The position numbers were made by a program, and so were the translations under genes. Shown piece after piece: positions 16,665 through 25,186 of a DNA stretch of 64,000 nt. The stretch's first letter is position 1; every line of letters begins with the position of its first letter. The notes under the pieces were generated by a model, which saw only the letters and a list, made by a program, of their open reading frames with translations, ran no database searches and had not been told where the DNA came from. The stretch lies in assembly GCA_020638995.1 (NCBI GenBank), contig JACKHM010000003.1, positions 310,001 to 374,000 on the forward strand, written 5' to 3'. This stretch comes from Planctomycetaceae bacterium. Lineage in GTDB: Bacteria; Planctomycetota; Planctomycetia; Pirellulales; Pirellulaceae.

Positions 16665-18770
16665 TCACTCGATAAACAAGCTGCCGATTTGGTAGGTGAG
16701 TAGCGCCGCGAAGTACGCCAAGCCGGTCATGTAGGCGAACGTAAAGGCTGGCCAACGCCAGCTGTTTGTCTCGCGTTTGATGACCGCCAGCGTCGAAGAA
16801 CACTGCGCGCACAGCGCGAAGAATACCATGATCGACAACGCGACGGGGATGTTAAACACCTGACGATCCGTACCCTCCCAGGTCGCGCAGCGCAGCGTCT
16901 CTCGAAGAGTCTCCGATTGTTCGTCCTCGTCTTCACTCAGATTATAGATCACACCAAGTGTCGCGATGACAACTTCTCGTGCGGGGAAAGACGCGATGGC
17001 GGCACATCCGATTTTCCAGTCCCAGCCAAGCGGCTCGACGGCCGGCTCGACAAATCGTCCTGCCTGACCCAGGAAACTGTGCCTCAGTTGCTCACTCGGG
17101 TTCTCCGCGCCCTCGTATCGCGGATAGTAGGCAGCTGCCCAAACCAAAATCGTAACCGCGAAGATCAGCGTGCCCGCGCGTCGTACGAACGCCCATCCGC
17201 GATCGAACATTCGGTACAAGACGATGCCAAGTCCCGGAATCTTATAACTGGGCAACTCCATTACGAACGGTGGAGCTACACCTTTCAAAATAGTGCGCCG
17301 CAGCGCGAGTGTTACCAGGATAGCAGCGAGGATGCCAATGGAATACATCGCAAACATAGTGAGACCTTGCAGCCCCAAAAAGCCAGCCACGCGAGCGTTT
17401 GGTATGAATGCGCCAATCAGCAGCGTATAAACAGGCAGCCGGGCACTACAACTCATCAATGGCGCTACCAAGATGGTGACCAGACGATCGCGTGGGTTCT
17501 CGATGACTCGCGCCGACATGATACCGGGTACGGCGCAGGCGAAAGAAGATAACAATGGGATGAAGGACTTACCGCTCAGCCCGACTCGTGACATCAAGCG
17601 ATCCATCAAATATGCCGCGCGTGACATATAACCGCAGTCTTCCAAGATTGCGATGAACAAAAAGAGCACGAAGATTTGAGGCAAGAAGACGAGAACTCCA
17701 CCGACACCTTCGATAACACCGTTGATGAGCAACGATTGGAGCGGACCTTCGGCGAGACGGGCGGATACAAAAGTCGCGGCGTGCGACTTGAGCCAATCGA
17801 TCAGATCAGATGCCGGCCCCGCAATCCAGAATACAGCCTGAAACAAAAAGACCATGAGCAGCACGAACACAATCGAACCCACGATTCGATGCGTGAGCAC
17901 ACGATCAAGTTTGTCGCTTAGACTTCTCGGTCGCGAAGCCGGGCGTTGCACGACGCCATCCAGTAGCTTGCCAATCCATTGATAGCGAGACATCGCTTCA
18001 ATTGCTGGTACCGGCATTCCAGCTGCAGCCAGCCGCTCGCGCGCAGTTGAGATCGCTGGGTAGATAGACGCACTAATCTCGCGGATGCCTCCGTGCGACA
18101 GATATCCGCTCGTATCCAGCAACAGCCGCTCGACAAGGTATCGTGGCAGCGGTACTCCCGCTGTGTCCGTGCACTGCGTTTCGAGCTTTGCTACTTCCGC
18201 CTGAAATACCTCTGGAAATGGACTTTCCGGCGGCGTCTGCTTGACTTTCAATGTGTCGATTAACGATTGCTTCAGTTCGTTCAAGCCAAATTTGCGATTT
18301 GCTTGGATCTCGATCACGGGGACGTGCAGTCGCTCGCGGAGTAGTGCGACGTCGATCTCAATACCACGATCGCGTGCCACGTCGACCATGTTCAGCGCAA
18401 TTACCGTGGGTTTCCCGAGTTCCAACACCTGGCTAACGAGGTAAAGATTGCGTTCCAAGTTGCTGGCATCGACGATACACAAAACCGCGTCTGGCTCATC
18501 GATCACGTTTAGCCGACCCAGCAACACATCGACCGCAATCATCTCGTCGGGCGATCGCGGCGCAAGGCTGTACGAGCCTGGGAGGTCAACCACCGTAACA
18601 GGTTGGTGATAGAATTCGGCACGCCCAAGCTTCTTTTCGACCGTCACTCCGGGATAGTTGCCCGTCTGCTGACGTATTCCACACAGCGCGCTGAACAACG
18701 TCGACTTGCCGGTGTTTGGATTTCCAATCAAAGCGACGGTCAGAGTTTTCGTGGTTGATTCGGCGGGCAT
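16665..18770 (-). CDS. feoB: Ferrous iron transporter FeoB
   Basis: A large inner-membrane Fe(II) transporter with an N-terminal G-protein domain. The P-loop GNPNTGKST, the G3 motif VVDLPGSYSL and G4 NMVD are present, followed by the helical spacer and two Gate regions (PLLSSFACAVPGIMSARVIE and ASFPAREVVIATLGVIYN). The ATG at 18770 is used; a TTG six codons upstream (18788) is an alternative, and neither has a clear ribosome site. It follows two feoA genes and precedes a Cys-rich small protein, giving a complete Feo operon. Confidence 0.95.
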   Translation of the reverse strand: MPAESTTKTLTVALIGNPNTGKSTLFSALCGIRQQTGNYPGVTVEKKLGRAEFYHQPVTVVDLPGSYSLAPRSPDEMIAVDVLLGRLNVIDEPDAVLCIVDASNLERNLYLVSQVLELGKPTVIALNMVDVARDRGIEIDVALLRERLHVPVIEIQANRKFGLNELKQSLIDTLKVKQTPPESPFPEVFQAEVAKLETQCTDTAGVPLPRYLVERLLLDTSGYLSHGGIREISASIYPAISTARERLAAAGMPVPAIEAMSRYQWIGKLLDGVVQRPASRPRSLSDKLDRVLTHRIVGSIVFVLLMVFLFQAVFWIAGPASDLIDWLKSHAATFVSARLAEGPLQSLLINGVIEGVGGVLVFLPQIFVLFLFIAILEDCGYMSRAAYLMDRLMSRVGLSGKSFIPLLSSFACAVPGIMSARVIENPRDRLVTILVAPLMSCSARLPVYTLLIGAFIPNARVAGFLGLQGLTMFAMYSIGILAAILVTLALRRTILKGVAPPFVMELPSYKIPGLGIVLYRMFDRGWAFVRRAGTLIFAVTILVWAAAYYPRYEGAENPSEQLRHSFLGQAGRFVEPAVEPLGWDWKIGCAAIASFPAREVVIATLGVIYNLSEDEDEQSETLRETLRCATWEGTDRQVFNIPVALSIMVFFALCAQCSSTLAVIKRETNSWRWPAFTFAYMTGLAYFAALLTYQIGSLFIE

Positions 18771-18801
18771 ATCGGTGGAAGGGTTCAAGGCGAGTCGGTG
18801 G

Positions 18802-19032
18802 TCAGGCTATGAGTTCGACTGTGACGCGAGCGGCCTCGCTCTTGCGGAGACTCAGGCGATATCCTCGAATCGCGATTTCGATCGGATCTCCCAAGGGCGC
18901 GATGCCGAGCAACTCGAACTCGACGCCCGGTGTCAGGCCCATTTCGAGCAGTCGAATTGCCACGTCGTCCATCCCGTCAACCTGGAGAACACGTCCCCGC
19001 TCTCCCACCGTGGAATCCGCAAGCAAAGCCAC
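18802..19032 (-). CDS. feoA: FeoA-domain protein (second of two)
   Basis: A 76-residue SH3-like FeoA protein: RVLQVDGMDDVAIRLLEMGL, then TPGVEFELLGIAPLGDPIEI and the closing RGYRLSLRKSEAARVTVE. FeoA binds the cytoplasmic side of FeoB and is needed for transport. Start GTG at 19032 has an AGGGG run upstream. It lies 31 bases before the feoB start and 12 bases after the other feoA. Confidence 0.9.
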   Translation of the reverse strand: MALLADSTVGERGRVLQVDGMDDVAIRLLEMGLTPGVEFELLGIAPLGDPIEIAIRGYRLSLRKSEAARVTVELIA

Positions 19033-19044
19033 GTGAATTTACCC

Positions 19045-19299
19045 CTACCAGCTAACGAGTTCCGGTCGCACGATGACATTGAAGACATCTGTATCGCGAA
19101 AACAAAGTTTCTGGTCAGCAACTCGCACGATACAGGGGGTGCCCGGCTGCAGCATCTCAACTGCGACGCCCGCACGGAGCCCAAGTTCTTCGAGGCGGTG
19201 GACTTGATCGGCTTGGCCAACGAGTTGCTCGATCTGGGCACATTGCCCGCGGGACAGCAGATTTAGGGGAACCAGTTCGTCCACGAGGGAAGACTCCAT
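19045..19299 (-). CDS. feoA: FeoA-domain protein (first of two)
   Basis: An 84-residue FeoA paralogue: IEQLVGQADQVHRLEELGLRAG, then VAVEMLQPGTPCIVRVADQKLCFR. It is clearly diverged from the second copy, so the duplication is old and the two may act as a heteromeric pair on FeoB. It is the first gene of the operon, starting at ATG 19299, 15 bases from the palindrome at 19315-19329. Confidence 0.88.
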   Translation of the reverse strand: MESSLVDELVPLNLLSRGQCAQIEQLVGQADQVHRLEELGLRAGVAVEMLQPGTPCIVRVADQKLCFRDTDVFNVIVRPELVSW

Positions 19300-19314
19300 G
19301 TAAGCCGCATCGAC

Positions 19315-19371
19315 TGAGACTGTGTCTCAATATCAGTCCTTGATGATAGTCGGCTGGCACGTAGTACGCAA
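19315..19371 (-). promoter_or_regulatory. Candidate feo promoter and palindromic operator
   Basis: On the minus strand TTGCGT (19371-19366) and TATCAT (19348-19343) are separated by exactly 17 bases, a sigma-70-like pair. Downstream of the predicted start of transcription lies a perfect 6-3-6 palindrome, TGAGAC-TGT-GTCTCA (19315-19329). A metal-sensing repressor binding there would block elongation. It does not match the E. coli Fur box. Planctomycete promoters are poorly defined, so this is a suggestion only. Confidence 0.35.
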
Positions 19372-19478
19372 CGGGCAATGTCCGGATGATGGTAGACGTC
19401 GGCACAGCGAGGCTATGTACGTCCGAGTGGGGGGGGCTTAGTTGGGAAGCATCACCCGGAGGTTGATGGCTACTATTG

Positions 19479-20438
19479 TTATTCAGCGATAACCGGTGAC
19501 TTTAATGTGCCGATTCCGGTGATCGACGCCTCAATTTGATCGCCAGCCTTCAGGAAGGTACCCGTGCTGCTTCCAACGCCGGCTGCCGTTCCGGTCGAAA
19601 TGATGTCGCCGGGTTCAAGGGTGACAAAGCTCGAAATGAATTCGATTACGGCTGCAACAGGGAATATTTGCTGTGCCGTGGACGCGTCTTGATGCACCTT
19701 GCCGTTTACCGAAAGTGTCATGTCGAGCTTCTGTGGGTCGGGTATTTCATCAGGCGTCACGACACATGGACCGCACGGACAGAAACTGTCGTGCCATTTC
19801 CCGTGCAACCAGTCGAAGAAGCCGTCCTTCTCGCGTTCCTTCCGATTTGGGTTGGGTTTGAATTTGCGATTGGATATGTCGTTGATCACCGTGTAACCCG
19901 CAACGTAATTCAATGCATCGGCTTCGCTCACACCCTTCGCCTCGCGACCAATGATCACCGCAAGTTCGAGTTCCCAATCGATGTGGTCGGGCGAGACACT
20001 CGGAATGCGGATTGGCTTACCGGGATCGGTCAGCGTTGTGGTCGGCGGCTTCATAAAGACATATGGAAAAGTCTCAGCTCGTTCGGCAGCAATCCCGCCA
20101 CCCTCTTCGATGTGTTTCGCGTAATTGCCAGCGAGAAGAAACAACTTGTTAGGACGCGGAATCGGTATGAGCAACTCGACTTGGTCATGTTGCAGTGTCG
20201 CGTCATCGGACAATTCACACTCATCGCCCTGCATGAATTCGGCGAGTTTTCGAGTGGCTGCTAATGCCTCACCGTCTGGCGGCAAAAACGGTAGCAAGCT
20301 GTTGCTGATCGGTAAAACCGTTGTCGACTTGGTTGCGATCGTAAGGGCCTTCGCAACGGACGACAGCGGAATGATTCGGTCATCTTCGAAGAAGCCAACC
20401 GACGTTTGATTACGAAACTTGTAGCGGCAAAGTCGCAT
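19479..20438 (-). CDS. Fumarylacetoacetate hydrolase-family protein
   Basis: A 319-residue protein of the FAH superfamily, which cleaves or hydrates beta-dicarbonyl compounds, often in catabolism of aromatics or sugar acids. Metal ligands are recognisable in DHIDWELELAVIIG (the ExE pair) and GYTVINDISNR (the Asp), and the C-terminus shows LEPGDIISTGTAAGVG and FLKAGDQIEASITGIG. The exact substrate cannot be told. It lies downstream of a hypothetical protein on the same strand, with 97 bases between them. Confidence 0.88.
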   Translation of the reverse strand: MRLCRYKFRNQTSVGFFEDDRIIPLSSVAKALTIATKSTTVLPISNSLLPFLPPDGEALAATRKLAEFMQGDECELSDDATLQHDQVELLIPIPRPNKLFLLAGNYAKHIEEGGGIAAERAETFPYVFMKPPTTTLTDPGKPIRIPSVSPDHIDWELELAVIIGREAKGVSEADALNYVAGYTVINDISNRKFKPNPNRKEREKDGFFDWLHGKWHDSFCPCGPCVVTPDEIPDPQKLDMTLSVNGKVHQDASTAQQIFPVAAVIEFISSFVTLEPGDIISTGTAAGVGSSTGTFLKAGDQIEASITGIGTLKSPVIAE

Positions 20439-20535
20439 TGTAGGTATTCCTGATTGTTTGATCGGTGCAGCAACGCGTGGGTTGATAACGCCGTACGTCG
20501 ACGGGCTAAGATTCTGGAGCCCCGAATAACTCTTT

Positions 20536-20913
20536 TCAGAGTTCGTTTTTCATGCGTCGGAAATAATCGCCAAGATGGTGCCCTCCACCTTCGACGATCC
20601 GTTTGCGGACTTGCTCCTGAGGCGAGGTCGCTCCTTTATCCGTTCGAAGGCAAACTGCTCCATCTTCTTCGACCCACTCACCTCCGCAGGTCTTCCGTAA
20701 CGACTCTCCGATGTACCCCCCCCACACTCGAACGAGCATCGCTACATTTTCCTCGGATTTGCCCCCTTTGATCGCGTACTCCACGTCATCTGCATTTGCT
20801 TCGATCAGATCAACGCTGGCCTCGGAAAAGTCGAGTTCGAGCACAAGGTGCTTTCGAGAAAATCGTTGGGCTTCGAGCGCGTTTGCTTTCATCGCTTCGG
20901 CAAGATCTGACAT
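20536..20913 (-). CDS. Hypothetical protein, soluble
   Basis: A 125-residue protein starting at ATG 20913, chosen because AAAGGACG precedes it at good spacing; the frame can extend to 20949 but that runs into the symporter gene. The sequence has a helical N-terminus, then MLVRVWGGYIGESLRKTCGG and EWVEEDGAVCLRT. The pattern of Gly-Glu followed by a Trp strand loosely recalls DUF3806-type proteins, but I would not assign it. It ends before the FAH gene and starts 26 bases beyond the symporter stop. Confidence 0.65.
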   Translation of the reverse strand: MSDLAEAMKANALEAQRFSRKHLVLELDFSEASVDLIEANADDVEYAIKGGKSEENVAMLVRVWGGYIGESLRKTCGGEWVEEDGAVCLRTDKGATSPQEQVRKRIVEGGGHHLGDYFRRMKNEL

Positions 20914-20939
20914 GGTTCGTCCTTTGGTCGTAACGGGCT

Positions 20940-22583
20940 TTACTGGCAAGACTTTTGGTTCGGTTTAACGTCGCGAGTTTGCCACGTCAAGCCGTCACGA
21001 CGAGCGGTGTTAGGACCTTCGATAAAACTGGCTGCTAGTGAGGCGACAAATGTGACGCTCAGCGAACACGGCATGATCCACGTGAAACTCAGGGTGCGAT
21101 CGGAAGTTGCCCATCCGAGCATGGCTAGGATGGGCGCGAGTTGCTCGAAGTAGCCGAGGCAGATGCTGGTTGCAAGGCCCGCTACCACGCCGGCAATAAC
21201 AGCCTTTTCGCCGACACGCGGTAAGAACATTCCAACGAGGAAAAGGCCGCCGAGCGGTGCGGTGATCGCGTTAAATGTTCTTGGCATGGCATCGACCACT
21301 CCCCACTTGTCCGGAAGAAAGCTGAGGCAATAAGCCGCAATCGTAATGAGCAATCCCGCAACCAAGGTAATTGTTTTGGCTCTGCCAACATGCGATCTCT
21401 CGGGTACCGAGTGCTGCTCGGTTGTGAGGACCGTCGCAATCGAGTTGATTCCCGAATCGATGCTCGACATTGCTGCTGCTAACAACGCAGCGAGAATCGC
21501 TCCGCCACAACCAGCCGGCAAACGACTGACAGCAAATGTGGGGAAGATTAGGCTTTGCTCTTTAGTTGAACTTAAGCCACGATCGATCGCGATGTCTTGA
21601 CCGGCATAGAAATAGAGAACCGCTAGTCCAACGACGACCAACATTAGATTAATGCCGACTCCAAACAAGGAGCCCGTTACAAAACTTCTTCGCGCCGACT
21701 TCACATCGCTCGTGCTGAAGTACCGTTGAACAGTCATCTGGTTGCCGACATGAGTGCAAACGTGCCAGATACACATATTGAAGGCCACGGTGACAACCGT
21801 AGCACGCACGAAAGGATCAAAGCTGAACAGCGGCAAGGCGTGCGTCGTCGCCGTGCGTGTCAAGTGAATGCTCGTGGCTTGATACCAATCGGGCAACCAA
21901 GTACCTGTGGTAACCGCGATGAAGCCAATCGTGAACACGCCTCCACCAATCAGTAGCACGACTTGCGCTACATCGGTCCAGATCACGGCTCGCAAACCAC
22001 CCAGCATCGTATAGCTGGTTGCCACGATGCCAACTGTGACGATCACAATCAACAGCTGCGCTGAAGCGGCAGCATCAGAGATCCCGGCTCGCTCGAATAC
22101 TGCGATCATCATCGTCGGAACTTGCAAATCGCTAACCCGCGCCAGCGCCTTCGCGGAAAGTAAGACGACAAATCCCATCCACAAAACGACCATCGTGACA
22201 AACAGGCAAGCGCCTATTCTTCGCGTCGTCTGACCGAATCGATGGCCGAGATACTCATAAGCAGACGTGTATCGAAATCGCATCATGAACGGGATACAAA
22301 ACACCCACACGATGAGCATCTCAAAAGGGATCGCTAGCATCTTGCCAAAGATGTGCGTAACGCCCGACTTCCAGACTTCACCCGGTTCCGACAAATATGT
22401 AAGGCTTGACAGCAGCGAAGCAATCACGCTCATGCCGACCGCAAACCAAGGCATCTGTCGCCCGGCGAGAAAATACTCTTCGTCGCTGCTCTGGCGGCGC
22501 GAAAGATAAACACCAAATGCAATCATTCCAGCCAGATAGGCCACGATGACCGCGTGGTCTTGCCATGCCAGTGCGAGCAGCAT
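20940..22583 (-). CDS. Sodium:solute symporter (SSS family)
   Basis: A 547-residue polytopic protein with about 13 hydrophobic segments. The N-terminal LAGMIAFGVYLSRRQSSDEEYFLAGRQMPW (read as GVYLSRR then EEYFLAGRQMPW) is the classic SSS opening, and SVIASLLSSLTYLSEPGEVW follows. The Na-site serines region AALLAAAMSSIDSGINSIAT is intact. ATG 22583 is used; the TTG just before it is equally close to the AAGGAA ribosome site. Family members move sugars, amino acids, sialic acid and others with sodium; substrate unknown here. It follows the SHD1-PQQ gene by 25 bases. Confidence 0.9.
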   Translation of the reverse strand: MLLALAWQDHAVIVAYLAGMIAFGVYLSRRQSSDEEYFLAGRQMPWFAVGMSVIASLLSSLTYLSEPGEVWKSGVTHIFGKMLAIPFEMLIVWVFCIPFMMRFRYTSAYEYLGHRFGQTTRRIGACLFVTMVVLWMGFVVLLSAKALARVSDLQVPTMMIAVFERAGISDAAASAQLLIVIVTVGIVATSYTMLGGLRAVIWTDVAQVVLLIGGGVFTIGFIAVTTGTWLPDWYQATSIHLTRTATTHALPLFSFDPFVRATVVTVAFNMCIWHVCTHVGNQMTVQRYFSTSDVKSARRSFVTGSLFGVGINLMLVVVGLAVLYFYAGQDIAIDRGLSSTKEQSLIFPTFAVSRLPAGCGGAILAALLAAAMSSIDSGINSIATVLTTEQHSVPERSHVGRAKTITLVAGLLITIAAYCLSFLPDKWGVVDAMPRTFNAITAPLGGLFLVGMFLPRVGEKAVIAGVVAGLATSICLGYFEQLAPILAMLGWATSDRTLSFTWIMPCSLSVTFVASLAASFIEGPNTARRDGLTWQTRDVKPNQKSCQ

Positions 22584-22608
22584 CAACGAGTTCCTTTACC
22601 GGCAGTTG

Positions 22609-24105
22609 CTACTTGCGAATGTCATAGCACAACATCTCGTGCTGATCGCGAAGGTACAGCCGACCGTCCGCGACGACAGGGTGGGCCCAACTCTTGCCGT
22701 TGTTGATCCCAATCTTGAACGATCCCTTCAACGTGTAATCGCGAGGAGTGGCTTCGATCAACGCCATCTCGCCGTTCTCATATCGGAAATACAGGTGCCC
22801 GTCGGCACACACCACCGCCGCCGAACCACTTCCCGGCCCGCGGCCCGGTCGCCAAGCATCGCGTCCGCTCATCAAGTCAAAGCAAACGGGAAAACCATTG
22901 TTGTGGCCGTGGCCCATGTAAACATGCTCACCGACCAGTACCATCCCTCCGTGGTGATTCTGCAAGTCTTTGGCGTTCTTATACCAAACCTCTTGCGCGC
23001 TCACTTGCCCGCGTACCCGCGTTAGTTGCAACAGGGCCGATCCCCCATCACCGTAACCGCTCGAACAGAAGACGAAGTCACCCGATACGATTGGTGTCGG
23101 CACATTCGCGGTCCCGTTGGCGATACGATTGTAGCCCCACAGCACCTTGCCGGTCCGTGCTTCGACACTGATCACGCCGCGGCCAACAAGTTGCACGTAT
23201 TGCTTCACACCGGCCCCTTGGCTGATGACAATGGACGAGTAGCCCGCTCCATCTTGCCCAGCGGACCCGGTGTTGGGCGGCATGGCCGCTTGCCAGATGA
23301 TGTCGCCCGCACGTTTATCGAGCGCCGCCAACATGGCATCTTGCGCCCCAGGTGTGACGATCAATCGATCTTCGTCGACCAGTGGCGATTCGCTGTATCC
23401 CCAAACAGACATCATTTTGCCGCCGAAGTCGCGGGGAAAACTCTTGCGCCAGACTTCGCGCCCCGTGTCTGTTTCAGCACACAGCAAATCCCCGCCGTGA
23501 GAAAGCGCGAACACAAGATCACCGTCCACCGTCGGCGTACAGTTCGGCGCATCCCCGCCGCCGACCGGAGTCGACCAAAGTATGGCACCATCTTCTGCGC
23601 CAAGGGCAAGGAGCCGTGTTTCACCACCGAACTTCCCCATCGTAAAGATGCGATTACTTGCAACAGCGACACTTGCGTAGCCACCGCCGAGTCCACTAGC
23701 CTTCCAGATCGACGCCGGTCCTCCTTCAGGCCACTCGGTCAATAGTCCGGTTTCATGACTGACCCCATCGCGGTTGGGGCCTCGCCACTGAGGCCAGTCA
23801 CCTAGTTCCGGTGCGATGTCGGCTGCTAAGTCGAAAACTTGCGAAGTTGTTCGAGCGGCGCGTCGTGCGTAGGCCTGGTCGGCTTGGCTCAAGCGATCTA
23901 GCGGAACGGTCACGCGCTTGCCGTCTTCGCGACGCAACGTGACTTGGTCGCCTTCAAGAGAAATGAAGGCTGCTCGCGATTTATGTTGTCCAGATGAGTC
24001 GGTCCACGTCCGAACTGGCTCCTGGGCGCAAAGGTGAAAACACAAGCTCGAAGCAATGAGCAGTGCAATCATAAGCGAGTAATTTGTACTCGTCCTCCGG
24101 CGCAT
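22609..24105 (-). CDS. Exported SHD1 and PQQ-repeat beta-propeller protein
   Basis: A 498-residue protein with a signal peptide (LMIALLIASSLCFHLCAQ). Residues about 32-85 form an SLA1-homology-domain-1 unit (RTWTDSSGQHKSRAAFISL, VPLDRLSQADQAYAR), which in planctomycetes often precedes other exported domains. The rest is an eight-bladed PQQ-type propeller: DWPQWRGPNRDGVS, then blades such as ALGAEDGAILWSTPVGGG, AETDTGREVWRKSF and ARTGKVLWGYN. The propeller probably binds protein or a ligand rather than acting as a dehydrogenase. ATG 24105 is chosen over a longer frame because AAGGGGAACC precedes it. Confidence 0.85.
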   Translation of the reverse strand: MRRRTSTNYSLMIALLIASSLCFHLCAQEPVRTWTDSSGQHKSRAAFISLEGDQVTLRREDGKRVTVPLDRLSQADQAYARRAARTTSQVFDLAADIAPELGDWPQWRGPNRDGVSHETGLLTEWPEGGPASIWKASGLGGGYASVAVASNRIFTMGKFGGETRLLALGAEDGAILWSTPVGGGDAPNCTPTVDGDLVFALSHGGDLLCAETDTGREVWRKSFPRDFGGKMMSVWGYSESPLVDEDRLIVTPGAQDAMLAALDKRAGDIIWQAAMPPNTGSAGQDGAGYSSIVISQGAGVKQYVQLVGRGVISVEARTGKVLWGYNRIANGTANVPTPIVSGDFVFCSSGYGDGGSALLQLTRVRGQVSAQEVWYKNAKDLQNHHGGMVLVGEHVYMGHGHNNGFPVCFDLMSGRDAWRPGRGPGSGSAAVVCADGHLYFRYENGEMALIEATPRDYTLKGSFKIGINNGKSWAHPVVADGRLYLRDQHEMLCYDIRK

Positions 24106-24215
24106 TTTAGGTTCCCCTTCTAATCGTGTGGCGGATACGTGGGATGTAGTCGTCACCGAGTATACTCGATTCGTAGCAGACACTCCGAGACAGTCCGAAT
24201 CCAGAACGGTGAGAA

Positions 24216-25130
24216 TTAGTTGTTCGTTGCCTTCCGAGGTGCATAAAGCACTCCCCATTGAAGGCGTTTAAGCGTGGTTTCATGCAGGCCAATCAGCAAC
24301 GAGACGCCTGTGTAAAAGAGGATGACATACAGCGCACCATCGCCAAACGGGTCGGCGACGCCAGCCACCGAAGGAAGTATTGCGGCTTTGATTAGAAGTG
24401 CCAGTCCGCTGTTGCGCACCAGAACTTCGATCGCAATCGCGAAACGGTCGTCCCGTGGCAAGCGGAAGATCGTCGACGTTCCGACACCGCTCCACATCAA
24501 GATAGTTCCAAACAGAATCAGCGCCACCGGCGTGCGCCATCCGTAACTTGCGAGCGCGATTCGCCCACTGCCAAGGGCCCCGACGATATAGAGGGCAAGC
24601 AAGACCGTGCTCGCGTGAATGAAAACGCGACTGATCCACGGGGCGTATTGCCTCGCAGCTCTTCGAATCGTCATTCCAATCAACAGTGGAGCCAGGAGGT
24701 AGCGAAGGATATCGAAGAAGATTTGGCTGACTGGCATCGCAAAGTCGTCGGGTAAATGAGTCGATCCGTAGATTCGCAGGACGAGCGATGTACTGATGAC
24801 GCACAATATCGTGGAAACGGCAGTTGCTGTGATGGACAACGCCACGTTTCCTCTTCCCAGATATGTCAACAAATTGGAATACAAACCGCCGGGCATTGCG
24901 GCGATCAGAAGCAAGCCGAACGCGACTCCTGCCGGAAGCCGAAACAACCACGCAAGGGCTAATGCCAACAGCGGAGAAACGACGACCTGACCGAGCAGCA
25001 CCGCCAACACGCCATACGGTGCGCGGAGGACACCGACGAACTCGCGGACAGTGAGCGTCGCGCCCATCCCCAAGGTCGCTGTGACCAGCAGCGTAATCGA
25101 CAGGTGATACTCGACGACCGCAAAGCTCAA
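24216..25130 (-). CDS. BASS-family (bile acid:sodium symporter-like) transporter
   Basis: A 304-residue membrane protein with about ten hydrophobic segments. The BASS hallmarks are LLVTATLGMGATLTVREF near the N-terminus, LLIAAMPGGLYSNLLTYLG with the crossover region, and VRNSGLALLIKAA in the second half. Such proteins move organic anions with sodium; bile acids themselves are unlikely as substrate in this organism. Start TTG at 25130 has GAGG seven bases upstream. It lies between aspS and the PQQ gene, all on the minus strand. Confidence 0.85.
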   Translation of the reverse strand: MSFAVVEYHLSITLLVTATLGMGATLTVREFVGVLRAPYGVLAVLLGQVVVSPLLALALAWLFRLPAGVAFGLLLIAAMPGGLYSNLLTYLGRGNVALSITATAVSTILCVISTSLVLRIYGSTHLPDDFAMPVSQIFFDILRYLLAPLLIGMTIRRAARQYAPWISRVFIHASTVLLALYIVGALGSGRIALASYGWRTPVALILFGTILMWSGVGTSTIFRLPRDDRFAIAIEVLVRNSGLALLIKAAILPSVAGVADPFGDGALYVILFYTGVSLLIGLHETTLKRLQWGVLYAPRKATNN

Positions 25131-25186
25131 AATGCAACCTCAACGCAAACAGTGAGGAATTCGTTGCCCTCCGGTGCCGAGCGATC

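Noticed and set aside
16917..17552. 211-codon plus-strand frame inside feoB
   Set aside because: Lies antisense to the conserved FeoB Gate region and has no recognisable product.
24280..25143. 287-codon minus-strand frame overlapping the BASS transporter
   Set aside because: Same strand but a different frame from a clear membrane transporter; its Arg-rich content is typical of a shadow frame.
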